Assembly: GCA_037349105.1 (NCBI GenBank)
Contig: JAYJMM010000095.1
Location: 620,001 to 684,000, forward strand
Length of the DNA: 64,000 nucleotides
From: Limnomonas spitsbergensis
Lineage: Eukaryota > Chlorophyta > Chlorophyceae > Chlamydomonadales
Direction of reading: 5' to 3'
How positions within the stretch are numbered: the stretch's first letter is position 1; every line of letters starts with the position of its first letter. The position numbers and the translations under genes were made by a program. Below the pieces are notes generated by a model, which was not told the DNA's origin, made no database searches, and worked only from the letters and a program-made list of their open reading frames with translations. This document shows, piece after piece, positions 50,671 to 63,345 of the stretch.

Positions 50671-51416
50671 GGGAACTGTGTGGCCTTTGATTGGAGCCTT
50701 ACAACATGAAGTGCTCAGGGATGTATTATGAGGATTGGCGCCCACCTGGCTGAGTGTAGGCGGCCTCGCCAAAGGAACATGTGAGGCTGCCACTGAGGCT
50801 GCCACTGGTCCACTGCTGGTACCCTGCTCCTGTCACAGGATCTCAGGAAGGCGTCAGTCGTCGCTACCGATAAGAAGGCAAATCTGCATGTCCCCAATCT
50901 CAGAGGGCTGTGTGAATGCTCAATTCTATCTGCACTGCATTTTGAAGAGTGGGCTTAGTTGTGGCTGTGGTGCGTAAGGGGGTGAGTAGCCAATGCACGA
51001 TGAGCTGCAACAGGCTCACATGTAGGCACATGAGTTACACGCACATGGCCTGCCATTGAAGGAGTTTACAATTGGGAGGGTTCTGTGTGTCACTGTGCGG
51101 TACTGTGCGGTACAGTGCATCACCATGATGTTCTGATTTGGGGGGATTTCGTGTTACATCAGTTCTGGATGGTTCTCCTTGTGGATTTACTTTCAAATAA
51201 TCCTATTATCATAACTTCATGATCCCAAATCTCCCATCTTATTGGAAATTTACATTTTGTGAATTCTATCATCGTCCACTATATGTCCTCCTCCTCAGTA
51301 CAACTTGAAACCTTGCCTGAGGGTCCCAGTCTGAATGGCAGGGAGCTTGCTGGCATCTAGTGACTGTGAAGCCTTATGGCTGACTTTGAGTTCCGTTCTG
51401 TTTGTCATTAGTTGTT

Positions 51417-51442
51417 GGCTGGCTGGCTGGCTGGCTGGCTGG
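51417..51442. repeat. (GGCT)n microsatellite
   Basis: Six perfect tandem GGCT units with a partial seventh. Confidence 0.95.
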
Positions 51443-52335
51443 TTCATACTTGTTGTCCATGCATGCAGTGAAGTGGATCATGCATGATGATAAGCAACTG
51501 TACCGGTATACACATGCACAGTATTATGGATGCAGGAAGTTTTTATTTTATGAATCCAGGTAGCTTTGGGCTGGTTTGCTAGTTATAGCTACCCCGGTTG
51601 CTGGATGTGTGTGATGTATTAGCAGATGGATTCGTAGGTTTCATCAGAGCAAGTGATGGTCCCTCATGATATGCAATGACTTTTATGAAGTCATGATCGT
51701 TGTCAGCACGTGAAAGAAATCCGATATTGAATGAAGCCGCAGCTTAGGTGGCACATTAGGCGGCTGCCTGGCAGCTGCAACAACAGACAGACGCTGTACC
51801 GGTATACAGCAGATACTTACAAGAACATTGGCAATAATGGTTGATCACATAGCAGGGTGATCAGCAGCTGCAGCCGCTCCCCGTCCCAAAGGTGCTACAC
51901 CTAGTGGACGCAGCCTACCAGCAGGCACCAGCAGGTGCAGCGTCAGGCGACTGGCAGAGGAGACCCCAGGGACCCCGCCACCGAGCACAGGTCTGCGGCC
52001 GCCTACCGCATTTGGTTCTAGTCTACGGCAGGCGCCGTGACAGGGCGGCCGTGTTGACGCAAGCTAAGAGCCGCACCAGCAAAAGGGCGTGCGCTTGTGT
52101 GCGCACAAAGTTACGGCTGCGCCTCGACTTAAGCATTCCCTATTGCAGGGCCCCTCTCAGCCCGATCACGCAAAGAGTTGAGTGGTTTAAATGGTGATGT
52201 CTTTACTGTTTGTTGACAGAGAATGATCATCGGGTGGGGGCAGCATGGTGCCAGTGGTCAAGTGGTGAGACCATTTGCCTGCGAGGGCCGGCGCCGCTAG
52301 CACTGCATGGCAGAGGCTGCACCTCCACGGCTCCA

Positions 52336-52580
52336 CCCGGTCCGCGAGGCAACCGGGATCAGCTGCCAGCAGTGGGGGCAGCCGGCGAGGGTGAGGGACC
52401 ACAGGCCCCGCTCTTAGACTAGAACAACCTCAACAACGCCGACGGCCTATTCGGCGGTGAACGACTGTCAGCTTTACTGCAAGCATACCGCTACAGCTAC
52501 GACGAAGACATGCTCGCAGCTGACGTGGCCAAGTTGAGCGAGCCTTGAAATTGAAATCTGGGCTCCTGATCAGGTAGGGG
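52336..52580 (+). pseudogene. Decayed partial copy of the intronless ORF
   Basis: Blocks match the ORF at 48411-49895 in the same order and strand. GGCAACCGGGATCAGCTGCC matches the segment at about 49090. CCACAGGCCCCGCTC matches about 49200. ATGCTCGCAGCTGA matches about 49503. CTTGAAATTGAA with TCAGGTAGG matches the ORF end at about 49865-49900. Intervening parts are deleted and stop codons interrupt the frame. Confidence 0.6.
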
Positions 52581-54037
52581 GCATAAGTTCATAGCCGAGG
52601 CCCAGAAGGTGATGGGTTCCTACTGGTAAAGAAATAACGTGTAACGTCATTGACTGATAAAAAGAAAAACTCACGAAGACCTACAAGGGGTTCTTACCTC
52701 CTCTCGACATTCATCCTTCCTCTGGGGTGTGCGAATTTCTCTTAACAGGGCTGGACAGGTGGAAACCCTGGGTTTTTTCCACACACTAAAATCCACTGAG
52801 CTCTCAAACAGTCATGGTCTAATGGGGATCTCTGAAAAGGGTGACAGGGTCCTTGCTTCTGATAAGGCTTGGCCAAGTTAATAACTGGTGAAGCAAAGGC
52901 ACTGTGTATGAGGTAGTGTGGCATATCCGCATATGACTGAAAACCATCTATCCCATCCTCTGCGGTTCTGTGACAGCCTCAGACATGGCCTGGTATTGGT
53001 GAATCAGGACTCGGCCCCATGCCCCCACTCTGCTCAACGCCGCCTGCTGTCCTGATAATGACTCTCAGGATTGTGTGGCTGCAGACGGTGGCAACGCCTT
53101 TTCCATTATTTCTGACAGCTTTTGTCGCCTCCGGTGGCCCTCACCTCTGCGAACATGTGACATGCCAGGTGTAACTCCTAAGCTGCCATGACAAGGCGCA
53201 TTGGATCCCATGATCTCATCACCAAAGGGCATCTCTGACCGTCTGGGCCATGCACGCCCATGCAACGTCTGCTCGCTGGCAGGATACAAGATCGGCCGCA
53301 GGGATGGAGGGGCTCCAAAATACGCTGTATTGCTTCACGAATAAAATACTTGGTGAAATCTGTCGCGTGATACCTCGGTAGCTGTGCAGAAACGGTGCAG
53401 CCCCTAAAAGGGTGTGCGCGGGGTAACAAAGTACTCTGATGTTAAGAAGAGTACCTGATGTAAGACGTAATTGTACTCTAACTGTGCTCAGCTGAAGTCG
53501 GACCAACAGCAGCAGGGCGAAGGTCAATTTGTGCAAATTATGTCAGATCTGTAAACAGTGATGGCCAGCCCAGGTCAGCTGCTACATGCTACTGAAAAGG
53601 GATGGGCGTGTCATCGTCCCCCGTTCAATGATATTACATCTTGGCGTCAGCAGACAAGGACCTGGAAGAATGCAGCTGGCGGTGCAAGGCGACACCAGGA
53701 GGGACATGCCGACATGGGGAATTTGAAACCGGAGGCAGGACCTTGCATTATTTCCTTGTAATCAAAAAGCGGAAAACTTTCGAGTAGTGTGACGGTTGTG
53801 CTCACCGTCGACCCTGCTGTAGTGTCACTGTTCGCCAGCGCCAGCGCTGCTCCCTGACAAGTAGGTCGCCAGCGGTTTCGGAGTTATCGAGTGCTTCCGA
53901 TCAGCTTCCGCTGTCGCCGAATACAGCGGACGTGGCAGGCCAAATTCGAAATCTCTGTTCACACAGCGTAGCCTCGTACATGACACGGCGATCATATTTT
54001 AGATATTTGCCTTGAAACATAATTTCCTCATCCTATG
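52581..54037. other. Intergenic stretch upstream of the subtilase
   Basis: Includes the right duplicate at 53238-53357 and the 5' flank of the subtilase gene. No supported gene. Confidence 0.5.
53238..53357. repeat. Diverged duplicate, right member
   Basis: Partner of 50562-50670, with shared blocks CCGTC..GGCCATGCA, CGTCTGCTCGCT, GGATGGAGGGGC and a closing GAATAAAA..GTGAA. Confidence 0.5.
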
Positions 54038-54038
54038 C

Positions 54039-57000
54039 ATGTCAGGGATGTGTGGCTTAAGTGTTCAGTTAGGGATTGTTGTGATCTTCCTCACATGGTC
54101 TGCACATTCTGCGGTGCATGTACCCATGAATGAGCAAGGAGGAAAAGCAAGACGGAAAATGGCCCAGGCTTCTTCTACACCTACCAGCGCTGGCGAGAAT
54201 ACCAGCCATGTTCCATCTGTGGCTGGCATGCCGCCAAGTGCTGTGCCCAACTCCGTGCCCCTGGTGAGATTCAAATTAACAGATTCATTGAATTTGATTT
54301 GTGGGAGTAAGCATAGCATGATGTATGACCTTGGATCCATCATCACATTACCTGATCTTGATTGTGTGCTTATCTTTTGGGCTAAGAGTCCATTGGAATG
54401 GATCAAGCCAATGAGCTATGCATCTTGCCATCTTCCATAAACCTTGGTCCTCTGCAGCCTGGAACTCCAGGATTTCCAGGATTTGAAAATATCCTCAACT
54501 CTGGAGCTATTACAATCTACAACAGCACGTTTGCACCCAACTGGACATCATCAGACTCATATGGCTGCGTTGAATGCGACTGGGAGGACACTGCTAGGGT
54601 GAGCGCTTCAGTCTAAACTCCAAGAAACCCACTGATTTCAGGAGCATTCATTCACATGCCATATTAAACATAAGACGTCTGTCTCTTTATAATCAACCAA
54701 TAGAATGTGGTGTAGGATTTTAGATCCAAGGAAATTTTATTATTTCACAGATTTCATGGTTGATTTGGATGAGATTGAATCCGGGGTATTCTGCCGTTTG
54801 TTCATCTAGTGGCAGGACCTACATCTTTTTTGTTTGTTGAAGTCATTGAGTTTGATTGGCCTGTTCATAACCCGTTCATTCCACGTTGAAAGCAGTTTCT
54901 CCTTGTCCTTCTTTGCTTCGTACTCTGCCATACCTGCCTTTAGGCCCTCCCTCCCTCCTGAATAATTTTCTTGCTCAGTTTCCTGGATAGCCTTGTCTGC
55001 GCAAACGTGTCATAAGAAAACTATTTTGTCATTTGCGTCCACTTGGCAACTCCTATTTTAATTGAATGGAAGCAACTCGAGTATATATCCATAGAAAGAT
55101 CTTATGATTGGCTAGACTCATCAGCATCATGCCGGATTAAAGCCCTTCATTTCCCCATCATGATCAGTTGATGCATGGCTGCTGCCTCCACTCTTCACCA
55201 GGCGCGCAATTCCTCCTCAGCCTCTCTGTATGCCTCCATGCTGCCTTGGACCGCCATTGTCCTCGACACAAAAAAGCCATTCACGACTTCAAACAGGTAT
55301 TCAACCATGCCTTAACTGCTTCTACCAACATCCCCTCGGCTTCCTTATTCTGAAAAATGAAGACCCCCATGAAATGTACGCATGCCCTGATCTATATTGC
55401 AAGATCTTAATACTTACCCAAGATGCATCAAGGGGATCATTCATCCGTGATTCTCTTCTCCAGCCTACTGACAGGAGGCTGAGACCTTTATCCGCTAGCT
55501 GCTTAATTCCACAAGGATGACGCGACGTACTAACTCAGCAACACCCCCCCTGCTTGTCTGCCTTTCAATTCACAGGGTGCTGGACTTTTGGATGACAGGC
55601 CCGGGAATCACACAGATAGAAATAGTGCTCTTCGACAGGGGCTCACGCCGATACAGCAGGCAAGTCAGTGACCCACATGCAGCATGCCCCGCATATCAGG
55701 GAGCAGAACATGGCCTGAGGATTCATTGGATTTGGTCAAGCTTGGTCTGCAGAGTATATGAAATCTCGATATCCATATGAAATAAACCATGTTGCAGCCA
55801 AAGAATTGCGAGATGCCTCATTGAACATGAGCTTATTGCTCGTGCTGCGATCAAACCAGTCAGGTCTGGTACTGAACACGATGTCCACTGTCAGAAAGAT
55901 CTAATATATCAGTAACTATTCAATATCCATGCCCCGCTCTTTTTGCCATTTCTCAGGCGATTCCAGTTTTCTGATCCAGTTGACGCCCTTGCTCCTGTGA
56001 GCCCTCTCACCGTCCTGTCGTCTGATCCAGAAGGCTGGATCCACATGCAGGCAAGTGCAGCACTTGCCATTCCGGCCTGTTGTCAAGACCGGAAGGTGCA
56101 GCTCGCCTGAAGGCACTTAGTTAATCAAGATCACAAGATCTCATATAAACTGTCCAGGGTCACAGCATAGCCACATCCGCCCAGGCTGCATATTCCTCAT
56201 GCTTGCACCTGTGCCTTGTTCCCATGCTTGGATCACGAGTCATGACTGCAGCAGGTGCCCTGGTCCTCCCCTACCTGTCTTTGTGTGGGTCTGCGTATTT
56301 GAGCATGTTTCGGGGGAGGCCTGTACCTCATTCAGTCCAGAGTAGCCAGCTGCTGAGCATTAAGCTTTTAACTCATCTCCTCAACACCTGCTGGCTGGCT
56401 GCAGCTGTTACTGTCTCCACTGACCGTCACCAGCATCGGCGCGTTGGACATCGACCAAGGCACCTGGGATCGCATTGTCCTGCAGGACATTTCAGGTGAG
56501 CCTCCCAGTACTTCAAAGTAATGCACTTCATGCAAACTGCTTACGACCCCTACAGCTCTGCCAGATCATACACATGGTTATGAAGCCGTGTTCGTCCTAC
56601 TTTCCCAGGAAATAATTAAGTAATCTATGCCTCCAAAGCCAACCAGCAGCCTTTTATTAACCTGAAGCCTTCCCTTACTTTGCACTTCAATGTGCAGGTG
56701 CCCCCTTCCTAATTCAGCTTGATGACTTGAAGCTGATCAAGGCGCCATACCCTGGGCAAGGGGACGCAGTGGGCACGCCTGAAGCGCCGCCTGTTGCCAA
56801 GGACCTTTTCCCTGCTTTCCTGGGCTTGGCCTTTAACCATAGCGATTTCCCATCATCACTGGTTGCACCCCCAGCACCTAGCGTTACTGAGCTTCCCTTG
56901 CTCCCCAAGCTGCCACTCTTCAACAACCTTCTGCAAACGGTACGCGTCTGGGCCGGAAGTGGTGTCTGCATTTCAATGGGAAGATGCTTTCAGAGCTTCG

Positions 57001-60000
57001 CTACGCAAGCGTTAGAAATCACATTTGCAAGGGAAGCACAGGCATCTGGCAACTTCTCGATTTGTCTTTGATCGGGTCTACTGTAAACAATTAACGGATC
57101 ACATACTCCTTTTCTGACGCAGACCCTTTCCACCGAAAACCACTATATCATGCGCATGGCTCCTTCAGCAACGTTTGGGTCCCTGATTGGGATCTGCCGG
57201 GAGCTCAATGGTCTCATACTCGGACAGCCCAGATTTGATGGGGCTTGCGATCCACTGCAGGTGCGCATTAATCTGAATGGCTCGGTGGCATGAGTTTGAA
57301 ACAGCGATGTATCCAGATATGGGTAATTCAATGACAGTATTGGCTTCTTGATTGCCAGTTCCCCCAGCTACACCCTAATGTGGTTGGGCTGCAGGTGCAG
57401 TGTGTTACGGGCATCAATGTTGCTGGCTTGTTTAAATTTGAAGTTGTTGGGTCATATAACAAAGCAATTTTGTCCTGTAGCAGACATGCTGTGCTGGATT
57501 GCTGGACTCGGGTGGCAGTTTGATCCTGTGACATAGTCACAAAGCCCATACATTTACTTGGACACAATTTTTGTGAATTAAATACGATGAGATGTGAGGG
57601 TCTTTACAATTCAAATACGGCGAGATTCGAGGGTCTCGATAATTGAAATCTGACGAGATAAAAGAATCATGAGAATTTCAATTACAGGAGGATTCATTGT
57701 TCATTTGGCTCCGCATTTCTCAGCGCCAGCTGTCTTTCCCTTGCTCGCAGAACAATGCCAAGAACGCTTCTGACCGCCTGGATTGGGACTTCCAGAGCTT
57801 CACAGTGAAATCTCCTGTGAGTCTAACTTCCAAAAGTCGGTTCCGCCATGAATGATAAAAGAGGCATAAGTCCTGCCAGTCGTTTGATGATGTCCAGCCT
57901 GTGATTTGTACAGTCTGCATGCACTGGAACCGTTAAGCACGGATCTGGCCTTTTAGTCAGCATCCACTCCCTCCAGATCTTGAGCTAAAGCTCGCCTTAA
58001 AGCGCTGTGCCCTGCATTTGTATAGAGCGACCTCAACTCTATGCGAGCTCTGCTTGCCAACTCGGTGCTCTACTTTGAGAGGTGTGTGGGTTGCGTGGCC
58101 ATTTAGACCAGCCTGGCTGCCTCTTAGCGTGCCCCATTCTATAATTCAAGGATTCAAAGATAACTTGCATTCCTGAGGCGGTTTGTTCTCAATTCTTAAT
58201 CCTGAAATCCAAGCCCAGCGAATGAAGACACTTAAAGTCTCCATCAATCATGACCTAGTGCAGCCAGCTGCACACTGTTCTTAATTGCCACCCCTCCCTT
58301 GCTCAGGGATCTAAGCATCCACCTCTTAGACCCAATCAACCAGGATCCCACTTCCCCAAATGTCTCAGCGCCTCATGACTATCTTCCAGGCGCAGCTGCA
58401 CCTCTGTCCTGGGGACTGGACCGCATTGACCAAGTGAGCCTGCCACTGGACAATGACTTCAGCCCCGGTGCTGATGGGAGCGGAGTGCACAGTAAGTCCG
58501 CTGGGCTGAGAGGAATGCATGACAGAGCAGACCGTATACATTTCTTTTCGATGTGCATGCGCCATGTGGACAGTTTCAGAGCAGGTGTGGAAGGTAGGTG
58601 AGGGGGTAGAGATTCAGGGAAGCAATGACAGGAAATTGTTTTGAACACCTGAGGATGGCACGGGCAGGTCTCACAGAGCGAGGGATCAACAAACAGTCAC
58701 ATCTTTTCTGGGGACAGCATGAACAGGCAGACCAGACCAAGAGCTTGTGGCATTGGTGGCCGAAGTACCTGGTGCTATATGCGCACTGTCACATGCACTC
58801 CGTTCCCCAAACCTGAGCTGAGTGGTGACTGCATGTGACATTTTTTGTATATCATGCACTCACCCTTTTATTGCTTCCTGCCTGTCTCCGTCAGTTTTTA
58901 TTTTGGACACTGGCGCGCGTTGGAGCCACTCTGAATTTACAAGCCCCAACAACAGGGTGGGGGATGGCGTCTCTATGGTCAGCGACACTTGGTCAGTAGC
59001 TGTTTGGGATGAGGGAGAGTGGTGCAGGTCTGAATGCTGCTGGTCTTGAAGGCTGCTGCTTTCTTGGAACTGCTGCTGGTCTTGGAGTGCTGCTGGGATG
59101 GAAAAGCTTCCCATCTCCACATGATGGTAGCCTTGGAAATTAATTTGAGCTTCCTTGGTCATTTGGTTTTCACCACCCTGGCACAACAGACACGCCGTTC
59201 ACTTGGTCATGAAGAGTAAGGCGATTTGTCAGTGGCCGAGCCTATCACATGCAAGAACGACGACTCTAGGCTACCTGCAGATATCGCCAGGCAACATCAA
59301 GGGTATTCTGTGCCGCCATGATTTTACTCGATTTGATTGCAGGTGGGATGGCCATGGCCACGGCACCTTCTGTGCTGGCATTGCACTTGGCACTGTCTCC
59401 GGGGTGGCCAAGAAAGCCACGCTGCATGCAGTCAAGGTGATCAAGCGCATTCTGATCACTGCTTAGCGACTGGTCAGCAAAGTTGTGATGATTGCTAGCC
59501 CCATTCCAGGCACCATGGCTACCTCAAAGCTCATGGGCCACCCCTGTCTTCACGTTCGCTCTGCACCCACATGGCACTAGTATTTCTTTCATTCCGTACC
59601 AGACCACATTGGGGAGGCCGCCCAGCGGCCATACCTGGGCCCATGGGGATCAGACTAGAACCAACCTACAGCTAGTGGCCCAAGCAGCATGGCTTGGCAC
59701 AAGCAGCCAAGTCTCTCCAGCTATAGGTGGTGATGTAGCTGAATTGTAACTGAGGGACCCAACAATAAACAGAGGCTATCACTCCCTTTCTGTTCCCACA
59801 TGGCCCGCCAGGTGCTGGATGACTCAGGCTCTGGCAAGTACTCACAGATAATCAGTGGAATGGGCTGGTGAGATGAAGGCTGGCACTGGTCATTCAAAAT
59901 TAGCCTTTAATACAACAAAGCCAGGATCAGGCTGGTATCTCATGAGAGTGAGCTCCCTGACTACCAGAGCCATGAGGCTGCAGGCATACGATGCGCTATA

Positions 60001-61986
60001 TTTTGTATTTGAGCAATCCCAGACACAAACCTTTTCACTATGGCATACTCCATGCATGATGGCCAACCTACGTTCAGGAAATTAAGGCAACGGGTGTGCA
60101 TGCTATCCTATGCTGCACAGGGTCGCAAACTACGTTGCGCAACATGGCATACAGAATGCTGTGGTGTCCATGAGCTTGGCGGGCCCGCGCTCACAGTCAG
60201 TGAACGATGCCGTGGAGAGCCTTGTGAAGGTGAGGCCTGACGCGAATTGGTGGAACACGATGTGCCTTCATCTCCAGCTGCATGTTGTCCTGGCTGCAGT
60301 GCATGCGCATGTCTTTGAGCTGTAAGTGTACTTGTTTGCATTTGCTCGCTTGGAGCCATACAATCGAGTGCACAGTGTTTTACAGGATAGTTTACATACA
60401 GTTAGAACAGGAAGATAAACCGTTCATATTTGATGTGTTAGTTGATGAATGATTCACCGGCAGTTGACAAAATCTATGCTGAGCTTGGCCCATTAAACCT
60501 GCTGAAACATTGCAGGCTTGTAGCTAGGCAGGACATACTACAATCTTAACAGTGGTTTTCATTTGAAAACGTTTGACACTGGGTAAGCGGATAGGACGGT
60601 GACCATCAGTGCTCTAGACATGGAATGGAATTTCAAAGCATGCGTACCGCCTGCCTGCAGAATAACATCAAAGTGGTGGCGGCCGCCGGCAATAACAATG
60701 GTGGTGACGCCTGCTCCTACAGCCCGGCATCCGCACCAAGCGCTATCACTGTGGGTGCTAGCACACAAAAAGACTATCTGGCGACCTTCAGCAATATCGG
60801 CTCCTGCTTGAACACCTTCGCCCCGGGCGCCAGCATTACTAGCGCCAGCTACAGCGGAGACGACGCTACATCTGTCATGTCTGGCACATCCATGTCAGGG
60901 CCATTTGTGAGTGGAGTCCCCCTGGTTGATTGATGCGGTGATCCGGCATATTTGTGAGTGGAGTCCCCCTGGTTGATTGATGCGGTGATCCGGCATATTT
61001 GTGAGTGGAGTCCCCCTGGTTGATTGATGCGGTGATCCGGCATATTTGTGAGTGGAGTCCCCCTGGTTGATTGATGCGGTGATCCGGCATATTTGTGAGT
61101 GGAGTCCCCCTGGTTGATTGATGCGGTGATCCGGCATATTTGTGAGTGGAGTCCCCCTGGTTGATTGATGCGGTGATCCGGCATATTTGTGAGTGGAGTC
61201 CCCCTGGTTGATTGATGCGGGCATCCGGCATATTTGAATGAAGTCACTGCTTGCTAGAGACTCGTTTTAAATCTGGAGGCTTTTTCTGATTCGTTTTTTC
61301 CCGTTCAAGTGGTGTTCAAGCCGGGCAATCGTACAGATCGGCATTGGCTTGCTCCACTGCTGTCTTGACTTGCAGTAGTTGTGGGTGCTGGCTATGCAGG
61401 ACTCTAAGGCCAATGTCAATCAACATCAAGTGCTCGCCTGCTGGTCAACTAGGACTGCCGATTTGAGCTGTTTTAATTCAGCGTGCTTGCACTTTCTCAA
61501 GCCAATAGCTGCACCAGACACATGCTAGCGCTTACCTGCAAGGCAGGAATGTCCAGCTGCTGGACCAATCACAAATACAATACCTCTTGGCCGCAGGTTG
61601 CTGGTGCTGTGGCTCTATACCTTCAGTACAACTCAGGTGCAGGCATTCAGGACGTCAAGGCGGCCCTCGATGAGGCAGCAGACGACATCACTTTCTCCTC
61701 AAGCTCACCTTCAAAGCTGCTCAACGTTATGAGGGGAAGGCTGAACCCTCTGAGGACAGCGCCTCCACCGAACCCTCTGCCACCCAACCCTCCGCCACCC
61801 AACCCTCCGCCACCCAACCCTCCGCCCAAACCTGTGTCCACTCCAAAACCATCGACCAGCCCCCCGCCGGCCACTGTGGCCCCTATCAGCAAGCCTCTGC
61901 CTCCATCATCATTAATTTCCGGGTCTCCTGCGTCTGGGTCGCTGCCCAGCTGGTGCACCTGGTGCAAATCCTGCATGTTTTGCTAG
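54039..61986 (+). CDS. Secreted subtilisin-like serine protease (S8)
   Basis: Secreted protease of about 858 residues. Exons: 54039-54263, 54458-54598, 55202-55296, 55576-55659, 55957-56050, 56405-56495, 56698-56939, 57123-57260, 57395-57511, 57751-57816, 58026-58081, 58307-58491, 58895-58991, 59343-59436, 59812-59867, 60121-60229, 60610-60906, 61597-61986, all in phase. A hydrophobic leader (LGIVVIFLTWSAHSA) starts the protein. A beta-rich region of about 300 residues follows, then a likely I9 prodomain. The catalytic domain has SWGLDRIDQ, Asp in FILDTG, His in GHGHGTFCAG, oxyanion Asn in AAAGNNNGGDAC and Ser in SGTSMSGPF|VAGAVALYL. The tail is PPNPP-rich, suggesting cell-wall association, and ends Cys-rich (WCTWCKSCMFC). 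HGTFCAG replaces the usual HGTHCAG. Algal cell-wall-lytic subtilases are a possible role by analogy. The acceptor at 60610 is tentative. Confidence 0.92.
59641..59720 (-). repeat. SINE-like dispersed repeat, copy 6
   Basis: The reverse complement shows AAGCCATGCTGCTTGGGCCA and AGCTGTAGG, then a TCTAGTCTGATCCC block like that of copy 1. It lies in a subtilase intron. Confidence 0.5.
60903..61231 (+). repeat. 47-bp array, each unit carrying a 5' splice site
   Basis: Seven nearly identical 47-bp units start at the exon end. Each begins ATTTGTGAGTGGAGTCCCCC, so the junction TTT|GTGAGT is present seven times. The last unit fades at TTTGAATG. It occupies the first half of the intron 60907-61596. 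Confidence 0.97.
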
Positions 61987-63125
61987 CTAGCAAACTCACT
62001 AGCTACAATATTATTGCTCAGCTTCCTACTGCTTCATAGATCAGGGTGCTGATTCATTCGCTCTTCTTTTTGAATTACCTCGTATGGGCGGCTACCGGTG
62101 CTAGGCTCAAGACTTTTATCAAGGCCAGAGTCTGGCTTGGGACTGGACTGCTTTGGCTTTCAGGCGGATTCAGGTTTCAGAGAGGGCATGCCAGGACTTG
62201 AAGCAATAGTATTTAGGACTGTAGCGGCTTTTAGTGGCTAGGCAGCTTGCAGTCCGTGAGGGCGGTCTGTAGTATTGATATCATCTGACACATTTTGTCA
62301 CCGTCGGTCAGGACCTTGAACCTACAGGCTCACTTGCATGTACCGCTTTGCAAATGCATAATTACAGACGGAGGTGACAGTGACTGGCATGTACTGTACA
62401 TATAAATGCACTGTCAATCGACCCCATAAGGAGATCGTCTTTCTTAAAGGAAAGAAGTTTGACGCTGGGCTTTCTTATGCTGCGTGGTAAATCATGATTC
62501 ATGATACATTCCAGCACGAACATGAGCAATTCATTTTACTGTCTGGAGAATGCGAGCACCAGGACTGAGGCACACTGGGGGCCATGAGACCAGGGGCGGG
62601 GGGCAGCGAGCCAGCGATGTGCGCATGCTGCAAGCTTGGTGCCTTGGTGGCCGCTTGTGACGCCTGCAGACATGGCAGGCAATGGGGTCATGGACTGCAT
62701 GAACCAAGATCAGGTCAGCCAGCCCCGGCTTGGAGACTGAGTACCCCAGCGACTTTCTGGGTCTTCGAGCGGATTCACACCTGATTCACATAGCAGCGTA
62801 GGCGCATGGCATCTTGGGCGTAGGGCAGCATGGCAGCATGGGTGCATGGCAGCATGGCGCATGTCAACATATGGGCATATCACATCCATCGGTTTCGCGT
62901 GGTTTCAGTTCGGTTCAGTTCGACGAAACCGCGCCAACTGAAACCGGCCTCGGACCACCAGTTTCAGTTCGCTGGTTTCGCTAGGTTGGCTGGTTTCGTC
63001 ACGATTCGTCGGCATTACTCGCTGCGGTCTACAAACCGCGCGCTGCTTTTCAAATCACGGCTTCAATTTCTATAGTTCTTTCTATATCTCCACCCACTAG
63101 TTGCCATGAAGGTTGTCGTCGCCAA
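61987..63125. other. Intergenic stretch with GTTTC-motif cluster
   Basis: 3' flank of the subtilase. Near 62790-62870 there are imperfect GCATGGCA repeats, and near 62890-63000 GGTTTC/GAAACC motifs recur on both strands. No supported gene. Confidence 0.5.
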
Positions 63126-63345
63126 TCAGACCCCTATGAGACGGTTTGCATCAGAAACTGCCATGAGGATGATGGAGTGGAAGTTCTTGTAGCACCAATA
63201 TCTGTAGCCCCAAGGCCCTGCAGGCCTTGTGATTTGTAGAAAGCAGCCATCGATGGCACCAGCGCAGCCAGGCATGTTGGTCTCCAAGTTCCTAGAAGTC
63301 TGCCATGACAGCTTGTAGGGCTGCTCCACAGGAAAACTTGATGTA
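63126..63345 (-). pseudogene. Harbinger/PIF (HARBI1-like) transposase fragment
   Basis: The minus-strand frame reads NMPGCAGAIDGCFLQITRP and then YKNFHSIILMAVSDANRLIG. This matches the DDE_Tnp_4 nuclease core of Harbinger/PIF DNA transposases. The D of GAIDG is the first catalytic Asp and that of SDAN the second. The frame stops at 63126, before the catalytic Glu region, and no helix-turn-helix part is seen upstream. It is a truncated relic. Confidence 0.75.

Larger units (their letters stand above)
49896..52335. other. Repeat-bearing intergenic stretch
   Basis: Holds SINE-like copy 5, one half of a diverged duplicate pair (50562-50670), a GGCT microsatellite and two TACCGGTA palindromes (51501, 51797). 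No supported gene. Confidence 0.5.

Noticed and set aside
60849..61247. Three minus-strand ORFs of 109-132 residues with repeated RINQPGG
   Set aside because: Antisense readings of the 47-bp intronic array, open in all three frames because of the repeat.
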